This document shows positions 41,646 to 53,130 of a DNA stretch of 64,000 nucleotides, in pieces. The translations under genes were made by a program, and so were the position numbers. Numbering within the stretch: position 1 is the first letter of the stretch; each line of letters opens with the position of its first letter. The stretch is from assembly GCF_021401245.1 (NCBI RefSeq), contig NZ_JACBFY010000005.1, forward strand, positions 248,001 through 312,000. The letters run 5' to 3'. Under the pieces are notes generated by a model, which searched no databases, was not told where the DNA came from, and was given only the letters and a program-made list of their open reading frames with translations. The DNA is from Pseudacidovorax sp. NFM-22. GTDB lineage: Bacteria; Pseudomonadota; Gammaproteobacteria; Burkholderiales; Burkholderiaceae_C.

Positions 41646-42608
41646 TCACGGGCTGAGGCCGTAGACGGGCCGGCAGGCGGTGCGCAGCGCCTGCATCAGC
41701 AGCGTGGCGCCCGGGGACAGCTGCCGGTCGGTGCGGGTGATGAGGCCGAAGTCGTCCATGTGGCAGGGCATGTCCAGCGGCAGGATGCTCAGGATGCCGT
41801 GACCGGCGTAGTAGCGCGCGACCTCGGTGGCCATGACGCACAGCATGTCGCTCTGCTGCAGCATGCGGGTGATGAAGAGCAGCGCCGCCGTCTCCACCAC
41901 GTCGAAGGGCGGCGCCAGGCCGGCCTCCTGGAACATCAGGTCGAAGCGGTGCCGCAGCACGCTGCCTGCGGGCGGCACGATCCACGGCCGGGTGGCCACG
42001 TCGCCCAGCGTCAGCCCCGCCGCGCTCGACAGCGGATGCCCCGGCCGCGCCACCGCGCACACCGGCTCGCCCGTCAGCGGCTCGTAGCGCAGGTTCGACT
42101 TGTCGTCGTCGGCAAAGATGCGCGCCACCAGGATGTCCAGCCGGCCCTGGCGCAGGTAGTCGACCAGCACCGGGCTGGTCTCGATCTCCAGCACCACGCG
42201 CAGGCTGGGCTGCTCGCGCTTGACCGCCGCCACCGCCTGCGGCAGCAGCGCGAGGCCGGGCGAGGTGATGGCGCCCACGCCCACCTGGCCGTAGCGGCCG
42301 GCCTTGAGCGACATGAGCTCCTCGTGTGCCTGGTTGAGGCTGGCCAGCGCCTGGCGGGCGTGGCGGATCATGGTCTCGCCATACCAGGTGGGCCGCATGC
42401 CCCGCGGCAGGCGCTCGAAGAGCGGCACCTCCAGCACGTCTTCCAGGTCCTTGAGCAGCTTGCTGGCCGCCGGCTGCGTGATGTTGAGCGCGCGGGCGGC
42501 GGCGTGGATGTTGCCCTCGTCGGCCAGGGCCGTGAGCAGCAGCAGCTGCCGCGTCTTGAGGCGGGCGCGCAGGAACCAGTGCGGGTTGGAGGGGGAAGGG
42601 TTGCTCAT
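41646..42608 (-). CDS. LysR-family regulator, GbpR-like (sugar operon)
   Basis: This 320-residue regulator has its helix-turn-helix at about 15-75 (RLKTRQLLLLTALADEGNIHAAARALNITQPAASKLLKDLE), then a two-lobe effector domain. The sequence type is that of GbpR, the regulator of galactose/arabinose binding-protein genes in rhizobia and Azospirillum. It is divergent from the ytfQ-like binding-protein gene, with a shared 188-bp promoter region that contains an 8-bp inverted repeat at 42666-42701. Sugars or lactones are the likely effectors. Confidence 0.9.
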   Translation of the reverse strand: MSNPSPSNPHWFLRARLKTRQLLLLTALADEGNIHAAARALNITQPAASKLLKDLEDVLEVPLFERLPRGMRPTWYGETMIRHARQALASLNQAHEELMSLKAGRYGQVGVGAITSPGLALLPQAVAAVKREQPSLRVVLEIETSPVLVDYLRQGRLDILVARIFADDDKSNLRYEPLTGEPVCAVARPGHPLSSAAGLTLGDVATRPWIVPPAGSVLRHRFDLMFQEAGLAPPFDVVETAALLFITRMLQQSDMLCVMATEVARYYAGHGILSILPLDMPCHMDDFGLITRTDRQLSPGATLLMQALRTACRPVYGLSP

Positions 42609-42665
42609 CGATAGGTGGCCGGCGTCGCCTGCCGGCGCCGAGGGTTTGTGCGAATGCTCCGATTG

Positions 42666-42701
42666 ATATCCATTCTCTTCAAAAAACCATTGGATGGATA
42701 T
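42666..42701. promoter_or_regulatory. ATATCCAT-N20-ATGGATAT inverted repeat, probable LysR operator
   Basis: Perfect 8-bp arms at 42666-42673 and 42694-42701 lie midway between the divergent LysR gene (start 42608) and the transporter operon (start 42797), in an AT-rich stretch that stands out in this GC-rich region. The left arm is part of ATTGATATCC, and ATTGAT also occurs at 40717-40722 near the sugar dehydrogenase promoter. Confidence 0.55.
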
Positions 42702-42796
42702 TTTTTTGCTTCATACACTGCCTTCACGTTCGATGCGGTGCGGGTGCGCCGCACGGCGCCCACAACACCATCGATTCCTTCATCAGGAGACAACCC

Positions 42797-43765
42797 ATGC
42801 GCCCCTCCCGTCGTCAGCTCGTCGCCCTGGCCGCCGGCCTGCCCCTCGCCATGGCCCTGCCCAGTGCCGCCTGGGCGCAGAAGAAGATCGTGCTCGGCTT
42901 CAGCCAGGTGGGCGCCGAAAGCGAATGGCGCACCGCCAATACGGAATCGATCAAGTCGGCCGCCAAGGAGGGGGGCATCGAGCTCAAGTTCTCCGACGCG
43001 CAGCAGAAGCAGGAAAACCAGATCAAGGCCATCCGCGCCTTCATCGCCCAGAAGGTGGACGTGATCGCCTTCTCGCCGGTGGTCGAGACCGGCTGGGACA
43101 ACGTGCTGCGCGAGGCCAAGGCCGCCAAGATCCCGGTGGTGCTGACGGACCGCGCCGTCAACACCAAGGACACCTCGCTCTACGTCACCTTCATGGGCTC
43201 TGACTTCGTCGAAGAGGGCCGCAAGGCCGGCCGCTGGCTGGTGGACAAGATGAAGGACCAGAAGGGCGAAGTCCGCATCGTCGAGCTGCAGGGCACCGTG
43301 GGCTCGGCCCCCGCCATCGACCGCAAGAAGGGCTTCGAGGAAATCATCAAGGCCGATCCCAAGTTCAAGATCGTGCGCTCGCAGACCGGCGACTTCACCC
43401 GCGCCAAGGGCAAGGAGGTGATGGAAGCCTTCCTGAAGGCCGAGGGCAAGAACGGCATCAATGTGCTCTACGCGCACAACGACGACATGGCCATCGGCGC
43501 CATCCAGGCCATCGAGGAAGCGGGCCTGAAGCCCGCCAAGGACATCACCATCATCTCGGTGGACGCGGTCAAGGGCGCCTTCGAGGCCATGATGGCCGGC
43601 AAGCTCAACGTCTCCGTCGAATGCTCGCCGCTGCTGGGGCCGCAGTTGATGACGGCGGTGAAGGACATCGTGGCGGGCAAGCCGGTGGCCAAGCGCATCG
43701 TCACCGAGGAAGGCATCTTCCCCATGGAGACGGCCGCTGCCGAGTTCCCGAAGCGCAAGTACTGA
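42797..43765 (+). CDS. ytfQ: Sugar ABC transporter binding protein, YtfQ type
   Basis: This 322-residue periplasmic protein has a signal peptide ending SAAWA (about residue 27) and the mature section KKIVLGFSQVGAESEWRTAN. DAQQKQENQIKAIRAFIAQKVDVIAFSPVVETGW is the hallmark of YtfQ, the galactofuranose/pentofuranose-binding protein. Matching ATPase and permeases (ytfR, ytfT, yjfF types) are encoded at 47688-51299, separated from it by a complete second transporter. It heads the long plus-strand sugar operon behind the LysR operator region. Confidence 0.92.
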   Translation: MRPSRRQLVALAAGLPLAMALPSAAWAQKKIVLGFSQVGAESEWRTANTESIKSAAKEGGIELKFSDAQQKQENQIKAIRAFIAQKVDVIAFSPVVETGWDNVLREAKAAKIPVVLTDRAVNTKDTSLYVTFMGSDFVEEGRKAGRWLVDKMKDQKGEVRIVELQGTVGSAPAIDRKKGFEEIIKADPKFKIVRSQTGDFTRAKGKEVMEAFLKAEGKNGINVLYAHNDDMAIGAIQAIEEAGLKPAKDITIISVDAVKGAFEAMMAGKLNVSVECSPLLGPQLMTAVKDIVAGKPVAKRIVTEEGIFPMETAAAEFPKRKY

Positions 43766-43786
43766 TCTTCGAGGGAGCACAACAAC

Positions 43787-44860
43787 ATGAAGCGCACCTT
43801 CCTCAAGACCCTCGTGGCCGGCGCAGCGCTGGCCGCCACCAGCCTGCTGCCACCACTCGCGCAAGCCCAGGACAAGGGCCTCATCGGCATCGCCATGCCG
43901 ACCAAGTCCTCGGCACGCTGGATCGCCGATGGCGACAACATGGTCAAGGTGCTGAAGGACCGGGGCTACAAGACCGACCTGCAGTACGCCGAGGACGACA
44001 TTCCCAACCAGCTGGCGCAGATCGAGAACATGATCACCCGCGGCGCCAAGGTGCTGGTGGTGGCCTCCATCGACGGCACCACGCTCGGCAAGGCGCTGCA
44101 GAACGCGGCCGACCGCGGCATCAAGGTCATCGCCTACGACCGGCTGATTCGCAACAGCAAAAACGTCGACTACTACGCCACCTTCGACAACTTCCAGGTC
44201 GGCGTGCTGCAGGCCAACTCCATCGTGGACAAGCTGGGCCTCAAGCAGGGCAAAGGCCCCTTCAACATCGAGCTGTTCGGCGGCTCGCCCGACGACAACA
44301 ACGCCTTCTTCTTCTACGACGGGGCGATGAGCGTGCTCAAGCCCTACATCGACAGCGGCAAGCTGGTGGTGCGCAGCAAGCAGATGGGCATGGACAAGGT
44401 GGGCACGCTGCGCTGGGACGGCGCGGTGGCACAGGCCCGCATGGACAACCTGCTGTCGGCCTTCTACGGCAACGCGCGCGTCGATGCAGTGCTCTCGCCG
44501 TACGACGGGCTGTCCATCGGCATCCTTTCGTCGCTCAAGGGCGTGGGCTACTGCACCGCGCAGCAGCCCTGCCCCGTGGTGAGCGGGCAGGACGCCGAGG
44601 TGCCTTCGGTCAAGTCGATCCTGCGCGGCGAGCAGTCCTCCACCGTGTTCAAGGACACGCGCGAGCTGGCCAAGGTCACGGCCGACATGGTCGACGCCGT
44701 GGTCTCGGGCAAGCAGCCCCAGGTCAACGACACCAAGACCTACAACAACGGCGTGAAGGTGGTGCCGTCGTACCTGCTCAAGCCGGTGAGCGTGGACAAG
44801 AGCAACTGGGAACAGGTGCTCGTGGGCAGCGGCTACTACAAGGCCGCGCAGTTCAAGTAA
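43787..44860 (+). CDS. chvE: Multiple-sugar-binding protein ChvE
   Basis: This 357-residue periplasmic protein has a leader ([23 protein letters not shown]) and a mature start at [42 protein letters not shown] and [19 protein letters not shown] are typical of ChvE, which binds aldoses such as arabinose, galactose and xylose. It starts 21 bp after ytfQ with its own ribosome site (GGGAG). The ATPase and permease of the same system (GguA, GguB) follow. Confidence 0.93.
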   Translation: MKRTFLKTLVAGAALAATSLLPPLAQAQDKGLIGIAMPTKSSARWIADGDNMVKVLKDRGYKTDLQYAEDDIPNQLAQIENMITRGAKVLVVASIDGTTLGKALQNAADRGIKVIAYDRLIRNSKNVDYYATFDNFQVGVLQANSIVDKLGLKQGKGPFNIELFGGSPDDNNAFFFYDGAMSVLKPYIDSGKLVVRSKQMGMDKVGTLRWDGAVAQARMDNLLSAFYGNARVDAVLSPYDGLSIGILSSLKGVGYCTAQQPCPVVSGQDAEVPSVKSILRGEQSSTVFKDTRELAKVTADMVDAVVSGKQPQVNDTKTYNNGVKVVPSYLLKPVSVDKSNWEQVLVGSGYYKAAQFK

Positions 44861-44909
44861 CAGCCAGGCCGGCGCTGCGCCCCCCGGGCAAAGCGCCGGC
44901 AACCCTGCC

Positions 44910-46475
44910 ATGACCTTGCTGCTGGAGATGCGCCACATCCGCAAGACCTTTCCCGGGGTCGTGGCCCTGGACCGGGTGGAGCTGGGTGTCGAAGCCGGAA
45001 AGATCCACGCCCTGGTGGGCGAGAACGGCGCGGGCAAGTCCACGCTGATGAAGGTGCTGAGCGGCGTCTACCCGCACGGCGAGTACGAGGGCGAGATCGT
45101 CTACGACGGCCAGGTGCAGCGCTTCGGCGGCATCCACGACAGCGAGCGCGCCGGCATCATCATCATCCACCAGGAGCTGGCGCTGGTGCCCATGCTCTCC
45201 ATCGCCGAGAACCTGTTCCTGGGCAACGAGGTGGCGCGCGGCGGCGTCATCGACTGGACCGAGGCGCACCGCCGCACCCGCGCGCTGCTGGCCAAGGTGG
45301 GCCTGCGCATGTCGCCCGAGACGCCGGTGGGCGACCTGGGCATCGGCCAGCAGCAGTTGGTGGAGATCGCCAAGGCCCTGGCCAAGCAGGTGCGCCTGCT
45401 GATCCTGGACGAGCCCACCGCCAGCCTCAATGAGAACGACAGCGCCGCCCTGCTCGAGCTGCTGATGGAGCTGCGCACGCAGGGCATCACCTGCATCCTG
45501 ATCTCGCACAAGCTCAACGAGATCGCTCGCGTGGCCGACACCGTGACGGTGCTGCGCGACGGCAGCAGCGTGCAGACGATCGACTGCAGCGCCGGCCCAG
45601 TGGATGAGAACGAGGTCATCCGCGCCATGGTCGGCCGCGCCATGGCCGACCGCTACCCGCCGCGCATGCCGAAGATCGGCGCCGTCGGATTCGAGGTGAG
45701 CGGCTGGCAGGCGCACCATCCGCAGCGGCCCGAGCGGCCCTTCCTGCAGGACCTGAACCTGACCGTGCGCCGCGGCGAGGTGGTGGGCATCGCCGGCTTG
45801 ATGGGGGCTGGCCGCACCGAGTTCGCCATGAGCGTGTTCGGCCGCAGCTGGGGCCAGCGCGTGGCCGGCACGGTGCGCATCGATGGCCGCGAAGTCGATG
45901 TGAGCACGGTGGGCAGGGCCATCGCCCAGGGCCTGGCCTACGTGACCGAGGACCGCAAGGGCGCCGGCCTGGTGCTGGACGAGAGCATCCGCTTCAACAC
46001 CTCGCTCGCCCACCTGAAGGGCGTGTCGCGCGCCGGCGTGATCGATCCGCTGCAGGACACGGCCGTGGCCGAGCGCTTTCGCCGCGCCATGCGCATCCGC
46101 ACGCCCGACGTGCTGCAGAAGACGCTGAACCTCTCGGGCGGCAACCAGCAGAAGGTGGTGCTGGGCAAGTGGCTGTTCACCGAGCCCAAGGTGCTGATCC
46201 TCGACGAGCCGACGCGCGGCATCGACGTCGGCGCCAAGTACGAGATCTACGCGCTCATCGCCGAGCTGGCGGCCCAGGGCCGCTGCGTGATCGTCATTTC
46301 CTCCGAGATGCCCGAGCTGCTGGGCATCACCGACCGCATCTACGTGATGAACGAAGGCCGCTTCGTCGCCGAGATGCCCACGGCCGAGGCCACGCAGGAG
46401 CGGATCATGGGCGCCATCGTGCGCGGCCATGGCGCCGCGCGCGGGCCCGTGGCCAAGACGGAAGCCCTTGCATGA
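44910..46475 (+). CDS. gguA: Sugar ABC transporter ATP-binding protein GguA
   Basis: This 521-residue ATPase has two ABC domains. The first has Walker [10 protein letters not shown] (37-45), [15 protein letters not shown] and [11 protein letters not shown]. The second has the degenerate loop GLMGAGRTE usual for RbsA/MglA-type proteins, with signature [15 protein letters not shown] and [14 protein letters not shown]. It belongs with ChvE upstream and GguB downstream, whose start overlaps it (ATGA). Confidence 0.95.
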   Translation: MTLLLEMRHIRKTFPGVVALDRVELGVEAGKIHALVGENGAGKSTLMKVLSGVYPHGEYEGEIVYDGQVQRFGGIHDSERAGIIIIHQELALVPMLSIAENLFLGNEVARGGVIDWTEAHRRTRALLAKVGLRMSPETPVGDLGIGQQQLVEIAKALAKQVRLLILDEPTASLNENDSAALLELLMELRTQGITCILISHKLNEIARVADTVTVLRDGSSVQTIDCSAGPVDENEVIRAMVGRAMADRYPPRMPKIGAVGFEVSGWQAHHPQRPERPFLQDLNLTVRRGEVVGIAGLMGAGRTEFAMSVFGRSWGQRVAGTVRIDGREVDVSTVGRAIAQGLAYVTEDRKGAGLVLDESIRFNTSLAHLKGVSRAGVIDPLQDTAVAERFRRAMRIRTPDVLQKTLNLSGGNQQKVVLGKWLFTEPKVLILDEPTRGIDVGAKYEIYALIAELAAQGRCVIVISSEMPELLGITDRIYVMNEGRFVAEMPTAEATQERIMGAIVRGHGAARGPVAKTEALA

Positions 46476-47683
46476 CCGACAACGCCGCCTCCCTCCCCCG
46501 CGCCGCCGCACCGGCGGCCGCGCCGGCGCCTTCCACCGCCGCCTTCCTGCGTCACAACTTCCGCGAGTACGGCATGCTGGTGTGCCTGGTCGCGATCATG
46601 GTGCTCTTCCAGGTGCTGACCGACGGCACGCTGATGCAGCCGCTCAACCTCACCAACCTGGTGCTGCAGAACAGCTACATCGTCATCATGGCGCTGGGCA
46701 TGCTGCTGGTGATCGTGGCGGGCCACATCGACCTGTCGGTGGGCTCGGTCAGCGGCTTCATCGGCGCGCTGGCGGCGGTACTGATGGTCAACCACGACTG
46801 GCCGGTGATCCCGGCCGCGCTGGCCTGCCTGGTGGGCGGCGCGCTCATCGGCGCGGCGCAGGGCTGGTTCGTCGCCTATGCGCGCATCCCCTCCTTCATC
46901 GTCACCCTGGCGGGCATGCTGGTGTTCAAGGGCCTGGCACTGGCGCTGCTGCAGGGGCAATCGGTGGGGCCCTTTCCCGACAGCTTCCAGCGGCTGAGTT
47001 CCGGCTTCATCCCCGATGCCTTCGGCACCCAGGGCCTGCGGCTGACCTCGCTGCTGATCGGCGTGGCCATGGCCACCGTCTTCGCCGTCGCCGGGTGGCG
47101 ATCGCGGCAACGCCAGCAGGCGCATGGCATCGTGGACGAGCCGGCCGGGTTCTTCGCGGCCAAGACGCTGGTCTTCGCAGGCCTGCTGATCGGCTTCGCC
47201 TGGATGATGGCCTCGTACCGCGGCCTGCCCAATGTGCTGGTGGTGATGGCGGTGCTGATCGTGCTGTTCGACTTCGTCACCCGCCGCACGGTGCTGGGCC
47301 GACGCGTGTACGCCCTCGGCGGCAACGAGAAGGCGGCACGGCTGTCGGGCATCGACACGCGGCGGCTGAGCTTCTATGCCTTCGTCAACATGGGCGTGCT
47401 GGCGGCGCTGGCGGGCCTGGTGTTCGCGGCGCGGCTCAACACCGCCACGCCCAAGGCCGGCCTGGGCTTCGAGCTGGACGTGATCGCGGCCTGCTTCATC
47501 GGCGGGGCCTCGGCCTCGGGTGGCGTGGGCAAGGTCACCGGTGCGGTGATCGGCGCCTTCGTCATGGGCGTGATGAACAACGGCATGTCGATCATGGGCA
47601 TCGGCATCGACTACCAGCAGGTGATCAAGGGGCTGGTGCTTCTGGCCGCCGTGTTCATCGACGTCTGGCACAAGAACCGCTGA
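46472..47683 (+). CDS. gguB: Sugar ABC transporter permease GguB
   Basis: This 403-residue inner-membrane protein has 8-10 hydrophobic segments. Characteristic stretches are [38 protein letters not shown] and [21 protein letters not shown]. The added loop with [10 protein letters not shown] is typical of the longer XylH/GguB permeases. It completes the ChvE-GguAB transporter. Its stop lies 4 bp before the next ATPase gene. Confidence 0.94.
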   Translation: MTDNAASLPRAAAPAAAPAPSTAAFLRHNFREYGMLVCLVAIMVLFQVLTDGTLMQPLNLTNLVLQNSYIVIMALGMLLVIVAGHIDLSVGSVSGFIGALAAVLMVNHDWPVIPAALACLVGGALIGAAQGWFVAYARIPSFIVTLAGMLVFKGLALALLQGQSVGPFPDSFQRLSSGFIPDAFGTQGLRLTSLLIGVAMATVFAVAGWRSRQRQQAHGIVDEPAGFFAAKTLVFAGLLIGFAWMMASYRGLPNVLVVMAVLIVLFDFVTRRTVLGRRVYALGGNEKAARLSGIDTRRLSFYAFVNMGVLAALAGLVFAARLNTATPKAGLGFELDVIAACFIGGASASGGVGKVTGAVIGAFVMGVMNNGMSIMGIGIDYQQVIKGLVLLAAVFIDVWHKNR

Positions 47684-47687
47684 AGCC

Positions 47688-49229
<1,542 letters not shown>

Positions 49230-49230
49230 C

Positions 49231-50271
49231 ATGCCTCCTTCCCTCCTCTCACGACTGATGCAGCACCGCCTTGCCTGGCCGCTGCTCACGCTGGCGCTGC
49301 TGCTGGCGGTCAACGCCGGCTTCAACCCGGGCTTCCTGCACCTGGAGTGGCGCGACGGCCACCTCTACGGCAGCCTGGTCGACATCCTCAACCGCGCGGC
49401 GCCGCTGGTGGTGGTGTCGCTGGGCATGACGCTGGTGATCGCCACGCGCGGCATCGACATCTCGGTGGGCGCGGTGGTCGCCATCTGCGCGGCCGTGGCG
49501 GCCTGGCTGATCGGCGGCGCGGTCGATGGCCAGAGCGCCCGCTTCGGCCTGCCGCTGGCGGTGGCCGGTGCCCTGGGCGTGGCCCTGCTGTGCGGGCTGT
49601 GGAACGGCCTGCTGGTGGGCGCCATCGGCATGCAGCCCATCATCGCGACGCTGATCCTGATGGTGGCCGGCCGCGGCCTGGCGCAGCTGATCACCGACGG
49701 GCAGATCCTGACCATCTACTACAAGCCCTTCTTCTTCATCGGTGGCGGCTACCTGGTTGGCCTGCCCTTCTCGGTGTACGTGGCGGCGGCCGTGCTCGCG
49801 CTGCTGGGCCTGGCCTGCACCCGCACCGCCCTAGGCCTGTTCATCCAGGCCGTGGGCATCAATCCGACGGCGGCGCGGGTGGCGGGCGTGAAGGCGCGGC
49901 GACTCATCGTCGGCTGCTATGCGGTGTGCGGGCTGTGCGCCGGCATCGCCGGGCTGCTGATCAGCTCGAACGTCAAGAGTGCGGACGGCAACAACGCCGG
50001 CCAGTTGATGGAGCTGGACGCCATCCTGGCCGTGACACTGGGCGGCACACTGCTCACCGGCGGACGCTTCAGCCTGGTGGGCAGCGCCATCGGTGCGCTC
50101 ATCATCCAGACGCTGACCTATGCCATCTATTCGCTGGGCGTGCCGCCCGAGATCAACCTGGTGGTCAAGGCGGCCGTGGTGTTCGTCGTGATGCTGCTCC
50201 AGTCCGCCGAATTCCGCGCCATGCTGCGCACCCTGGCCGTGCGGCCCGCCCCGCGGGAGCAGCTGCGATGA
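49231..50271 (+). CDS. ytfT: Sugar ABC transporter permease, YtfT type
   Basis: This 346-residue membrane protein has the signature VIATRGIDISVGAVVAICAAVAAWL and, at the end, LDAILAVTLGGTLLTGGRFSLVGSAIGALIIQTL. TDGQILTIYYKPFFFIGGGYLVGLP is typical of YtfT. It starts 1 bp after ytfR and overlaps yjfF by 4 bp, so the three are coupled. Confidence 0.93.
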   Translation: MPPSLLSRLMQHRLAWPLLTLALLLAVNAGFNPGFLHLEWRDGHLYGSLVDILNRAAPLVVVSLGMTLVIATRGIDISVGAVVAICAAVAAWLIGGAVDGQSARFGLPLAVAGALGVALLCGLWNGLLVGAIGMQPIIATLILMVAGRGLAQLITDGQILTIYYKPFFFIGGGYLVGLPFSVYVAAAVLALLGLACTRTALGLFIQAVGINPTAARVAGVKARRLIVGCYAVCGLCAGIAGLLISSNVKSADGNNAGQLMELDAILAVTLGGTLLTGGRFSLVGSAIGALIIQTLTYAIYSLGVPPEINLVVKAAVVFVVMLLQSAEFRAMLRTLAVRPAPREQLR

Positions 50272-51299
50272 GCGCCGTATTGCCCACCGCCCGCGCCGCC
50301 GACAAGGCAAGGTCCATGACGCCGGCACGACCGCGCCGCCGCCTCGACCCCAAGTACCTGCCCCTGGCCGCCACCATCTCGCTCTTCGCGGCCGTGGTGC
50401 TGGCCGGCTCGCTGCGCTACGACGGCTTCTTCTCGCTGCAGGTCTTCCTCAACCTGCTGATCGACAACAGCTTCCTGCTGGTGGTGGCGGTGGGCATGAC
50501 CTTCGTCATCCTCACCGGCGGCATCGACCTGTCGGTGGGCTCGGTGATCGCCTTCTCGACCATGGTGCTCGCCACGCTGGTGGAGCAACACGGCTGGAGC
50601 CCCGCACCGGCCATCGCCGTGGTGCTGGTGATGGGCACGGCCTTCGGTGCTTTCATGGGCCTCCTGATCGAGCGCTTCCGGCTGCAGCCCTTCATCGTCA
50701 CGCTGGCCGGCATGTTCCTGGCGCGGGGGCTGTGCTATCTGATCAGCATCGACTCCATCAGCATCACCAGCGAGGCCTACACCGAGCTGGCCCAGCTGCG
50801 CCTGCCCTTCTTCGCCGAGACCTCGCTGTCGCTGGGCGCCGTGATCGGCGTGGCGGTGCTGCTGGTCGCGATGTACGTGGCCCACTGCACGCCCTTCGGC
50901 CGCACGGTGTACGCCATCGGCGGCAACGAGCATTCGGCCCATCTCATGGGCCTGCCGGTGCGCCGCACGCTTGTGGGCGTGTATGCCCTGTCGGGCCTGT
51001 GCTCGGCCCTGGCCGGCGTGCTCTTCACCTTCTACATGCTCTCGGGCTACGGCCTGCATGCCGTGGGCATGGAGCTGGACGCCATCGCCGCCGTGGTGAT
51101 CGGCGGCGCGCTGCTCAGCGGCGGCGTGGGCTACGTGGCCGGCACGCTGTTCGGCGTGCTGATGCTGGGCGTGATCCAGACTCTCATCGCCTTCGACGGC
51201 ACCCTGAGCTCGTGGTGGACGCGCATCGTCGTCGGCCTGCTGCTCTTCGCCTTCTGCCTGCTGCAGCGCGTGGTGTCGCTGCGCACGGCGCGTCGCTGA
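50268..51299 (+). CDS. yjfF: Sugar ABC transporter permease, YjfF type
   Basis: This 343-residue membrane protein has [50 protein letters not shown] and MELDAIAAVVIGGALLSGGVGYVAGTLFGV. It pairs with the YtfT-type permease to form the channel. ATG 50268 overlaps the previous stop (ATGA). An Arg/Pro-rich segment of about 25 residues precedes the first membrane span, so a later ATG (SMTPARP) is also possible. Confidence 0.93.
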   Translation: MSAVLPTARAADKARSMTPARPRRRLDPKYLPLAATISLFAAVVLAGSLRYDGFFSLQVFLNLLIDNSFLLVVAVGMTFVILTGGIDLSVGSVIAFSTMVLATLVEQHGWSPAPAIAVVLVMGTAFGAFMGLLIERFRLQPFIVTLAGMFLARGLCYLISIDSISITSEAYTELAQLRLPFFAETSLSLGAVIGVAVLLVAMYVAHCTPFGRTVYAIGGNEHSAHLMGLPVRRTLVGVYALSGLCSALAGVLFTFYMLSGYGLHAVGMELDAIAAVVIGGALLSGGVGYVAGTLFGVLMLGVIQTLIAFDGTLSSWWTRIVVGLLLFAFCLLQRVVSLRTARR

Positions 51300-51353
51300 C
51301 CCTGCCTCCCGCCCCCTTCAAAGACCGTTGCCTCCGACCTCCTGAAAGCCACC

Positions 51354-53093
51354 ATGTCCGACACAACCCCCAAGAAAAAGCTGCGCTCCACCGAGTGGTT
51401 CGGCCACAACGACAAGAACGGCTTCATGTACCGCAGCTGGATGAAGAACCAGGGCTTCCCCGACCATGAGTTCGACGGCCGCCCGGTGATCGGCATCTGC
51501 AACACCTGGTCGGAGCTGACGCCCTGCAATGCCCACTTCCGCAAGATCGCCGAGCATGTGCGGCGCGGCGTGTACGAGGCGGGTGGCTTTCCGGTGGAGT
51601 TCCCGGTGTTCTCCAACGGCGAGTCCAACCTGCGGCCCACCGCCATGCTCACCCGCAACCTGGCGGCCATGGACGTGGAGGAGGCCATCCGCGGCAACCC
51701 CATCGACGCCGTGGTGCTGCTGGCCGGTTGCGACAAGACCACGCCCGCGCTGCTGATGGGCGCCGCCAGCTGCGACGTGCCGGCCATCGTGGTCTCGGGT
51801 GGGCCCATGCTCAACGGCAAGCTCGACGGCAAGAACATCGGCTCGGGCACCTCGGTGTGGCAGCTGCACGAGTCGCTCAAGGCCGGCGAGATCGACCTGC
51901 ACAAGTTCCTCTCGGCCGAAGGCGGCATGTCGCGCTCGGCCGGCACCTGCAACACCATGGGCACGGCCTCGACCATGGCCTGCATGGCCGAGTCGCTGGG
52001 CGTCACGCTGCCGCACAACGCCGCCATTCCGGCGGTGGACGCGCGGCGCTATGTGCTGGCGCACCTGTCGGGCCAGCGCATCGTGCAGATGGCCAAGGAC
52101 GACCTCACGCTGTCGAAGATCCTCACCCGCCAGGCCTTCGAGAACGCCATCCGCACCAACGCGGCCATCGGCGGCTCGACCAACGCGGTGATCCACCTCA
52201 AGGCCATTGCCGGGCGCATCGGCGTGGACCTGGAGCTGGAGGACTGGACGCGCGTCGGCCAGGGCATGCCCACGCTGGTGGACCTGATGCCCTCGGGCCG
52301 CTTCCTGATGGAGGAGTTCTATTACGCCGGCGGCCTGCCGGGCGTGCTGCGCCGCATGGGCGAGGCGGGGCTGCTGCCGCATCCCGAGGCCCTGACCGTG
52401 AACGGCCACAGCCTGTGGGACAACGTGCGCGAAGCGCCCATCCACGACCCCGAGGTCATCCGCCCGCTGGACAAGCCGCTCATCGCCGACGGCAGCATCC
52501 GCGTGCTGCGCGGCAACCTGTCGCCGCGCGGCGCCGTGCTCAAGCCTTCCGCCGCCACGCCGGCCCTGCTCAAGCACCGGGGCCGGGCCGTGGTGTTCGA
52601 GAACCTGGAGCACTACAAGGAGCGCATCGTCGACGAGGCCCTCGACGTCGATGCCGACTCGGTGCTGGTGCTCAAGAACTGCGGCCCGCGCGGCTACCCC
52701 GGCATGGCCGAGGTGGGCAACATGGGCCTGCCGCCCAAGCTGCTGCGCCAGGGCATCAAGGACATGGTCCGCATCTCCGACGCCCGCATGAGCGGCACCG
52801 CCTACGGCACCGTGGTGCTGCACGTCGCGCCCGAGGCGGCGGCCGGCGGGCCGCTGGCCATGGTGCGCGACGGCGACTGGATCGAGCTGGACAGCGACGC
52901 CGGCCGCCTGCACCTGGACATCTCCGACGAGGAATACGCGAGCCGCATGGCCGACGTGCAGAAGAGCCTGACGCCCCCCGGCGGCGGCTACCGCAAGCTG
53001 TACGTGGAGCATGTGCTGCAGGCCGACGAGGGCTGCGACCTGGACTTTCTGGTGGGCTGCCGCGGCGCCGCGGTGCCGCGCCATTCGCACTGA
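51354..53093 (+). CDS. IlvD/Edd-family sugar-acid dehydratase (L-arabinonate/D-xylonate type)
   Basis: This 579-residue iron-sulfur dehydratase has cluster cysteines C58 (WSELTPCN), C126 (AGCDKTTP) and C199 (SAGTCNTMG), with K128 next to the second. These are within one residue of the Rhizobium L-arabinonate dehydratase, which has a [2Fe-2S] cluster and a carbamylated lysine. It converts a pentonate to its 2-keto-3-deoxy acid, the third step of the oxidative pentose route. It follows yjfF by 54 bp in the same operon. Confidence 0.92.
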   Translation: MSDTTPKKKLRSTEWFGHNDKNGFMYRSWMKNQGFPDHEFDGRPVIGICNTWSELTPCNAHFRKIAEHVRRGVYEAGGFPVEFPVFSNGESNLRPTAMLTRNLAAMDVEEAIRGNPIDAVVLLAGCDKTTPALLMGAASCDVPAIVVSGGPMLNGKLDGKNIGSGTSVWQLHESLKAGEIDLHKFLSAEGGMSRSAGTCNTMGTASTMACMAESLGVTLPHNAAIPAVDARRYVLAHLSGQRIVQMAKDDLTLSKILTRQAFENAIRTNAAIGGSTNAVIHLKAIAGRIGVDLELEDWTRVGQGMPTLVDLMPSGRFLMEEFYYAGGLPGVLRRMGEAGLLPHPEALTVNGHSLWDNVREAPIHDPEVIRPLDKPLIADGSIRVLRGNLSPRGAVLKPSAATPALLKHRGRAVVFENLEHYKERIVDEALDVDADSVLVLKNCGPRGYPGMAEVGNMGLPPKLLRQGIKDMVRISDARMSGTAYGTVVLHVAPEAAAGGPLAMVRDGDWIELDSDAGRLHLDISDEEYASRMADVQKSLTPPGGGYRKLYVEHVLQADEGCDLDFLVGCRGAAVPRHSH

Positions 53094-53130
53094 GTCTTCC
53101 CCTTCAAACCAGCCCACACGCGACCCGCCC

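Noticed and set aside
42605-45043. Open frame of more than 800 codons on the minus strand
   Set aside because: It lies wholly antisense to the clearly recognisable ytfQ and chvE genes. Its product is rich in His, Val, Gly and Arg with no known motif, as expected for the shadow frame of high-GC coding DNA.
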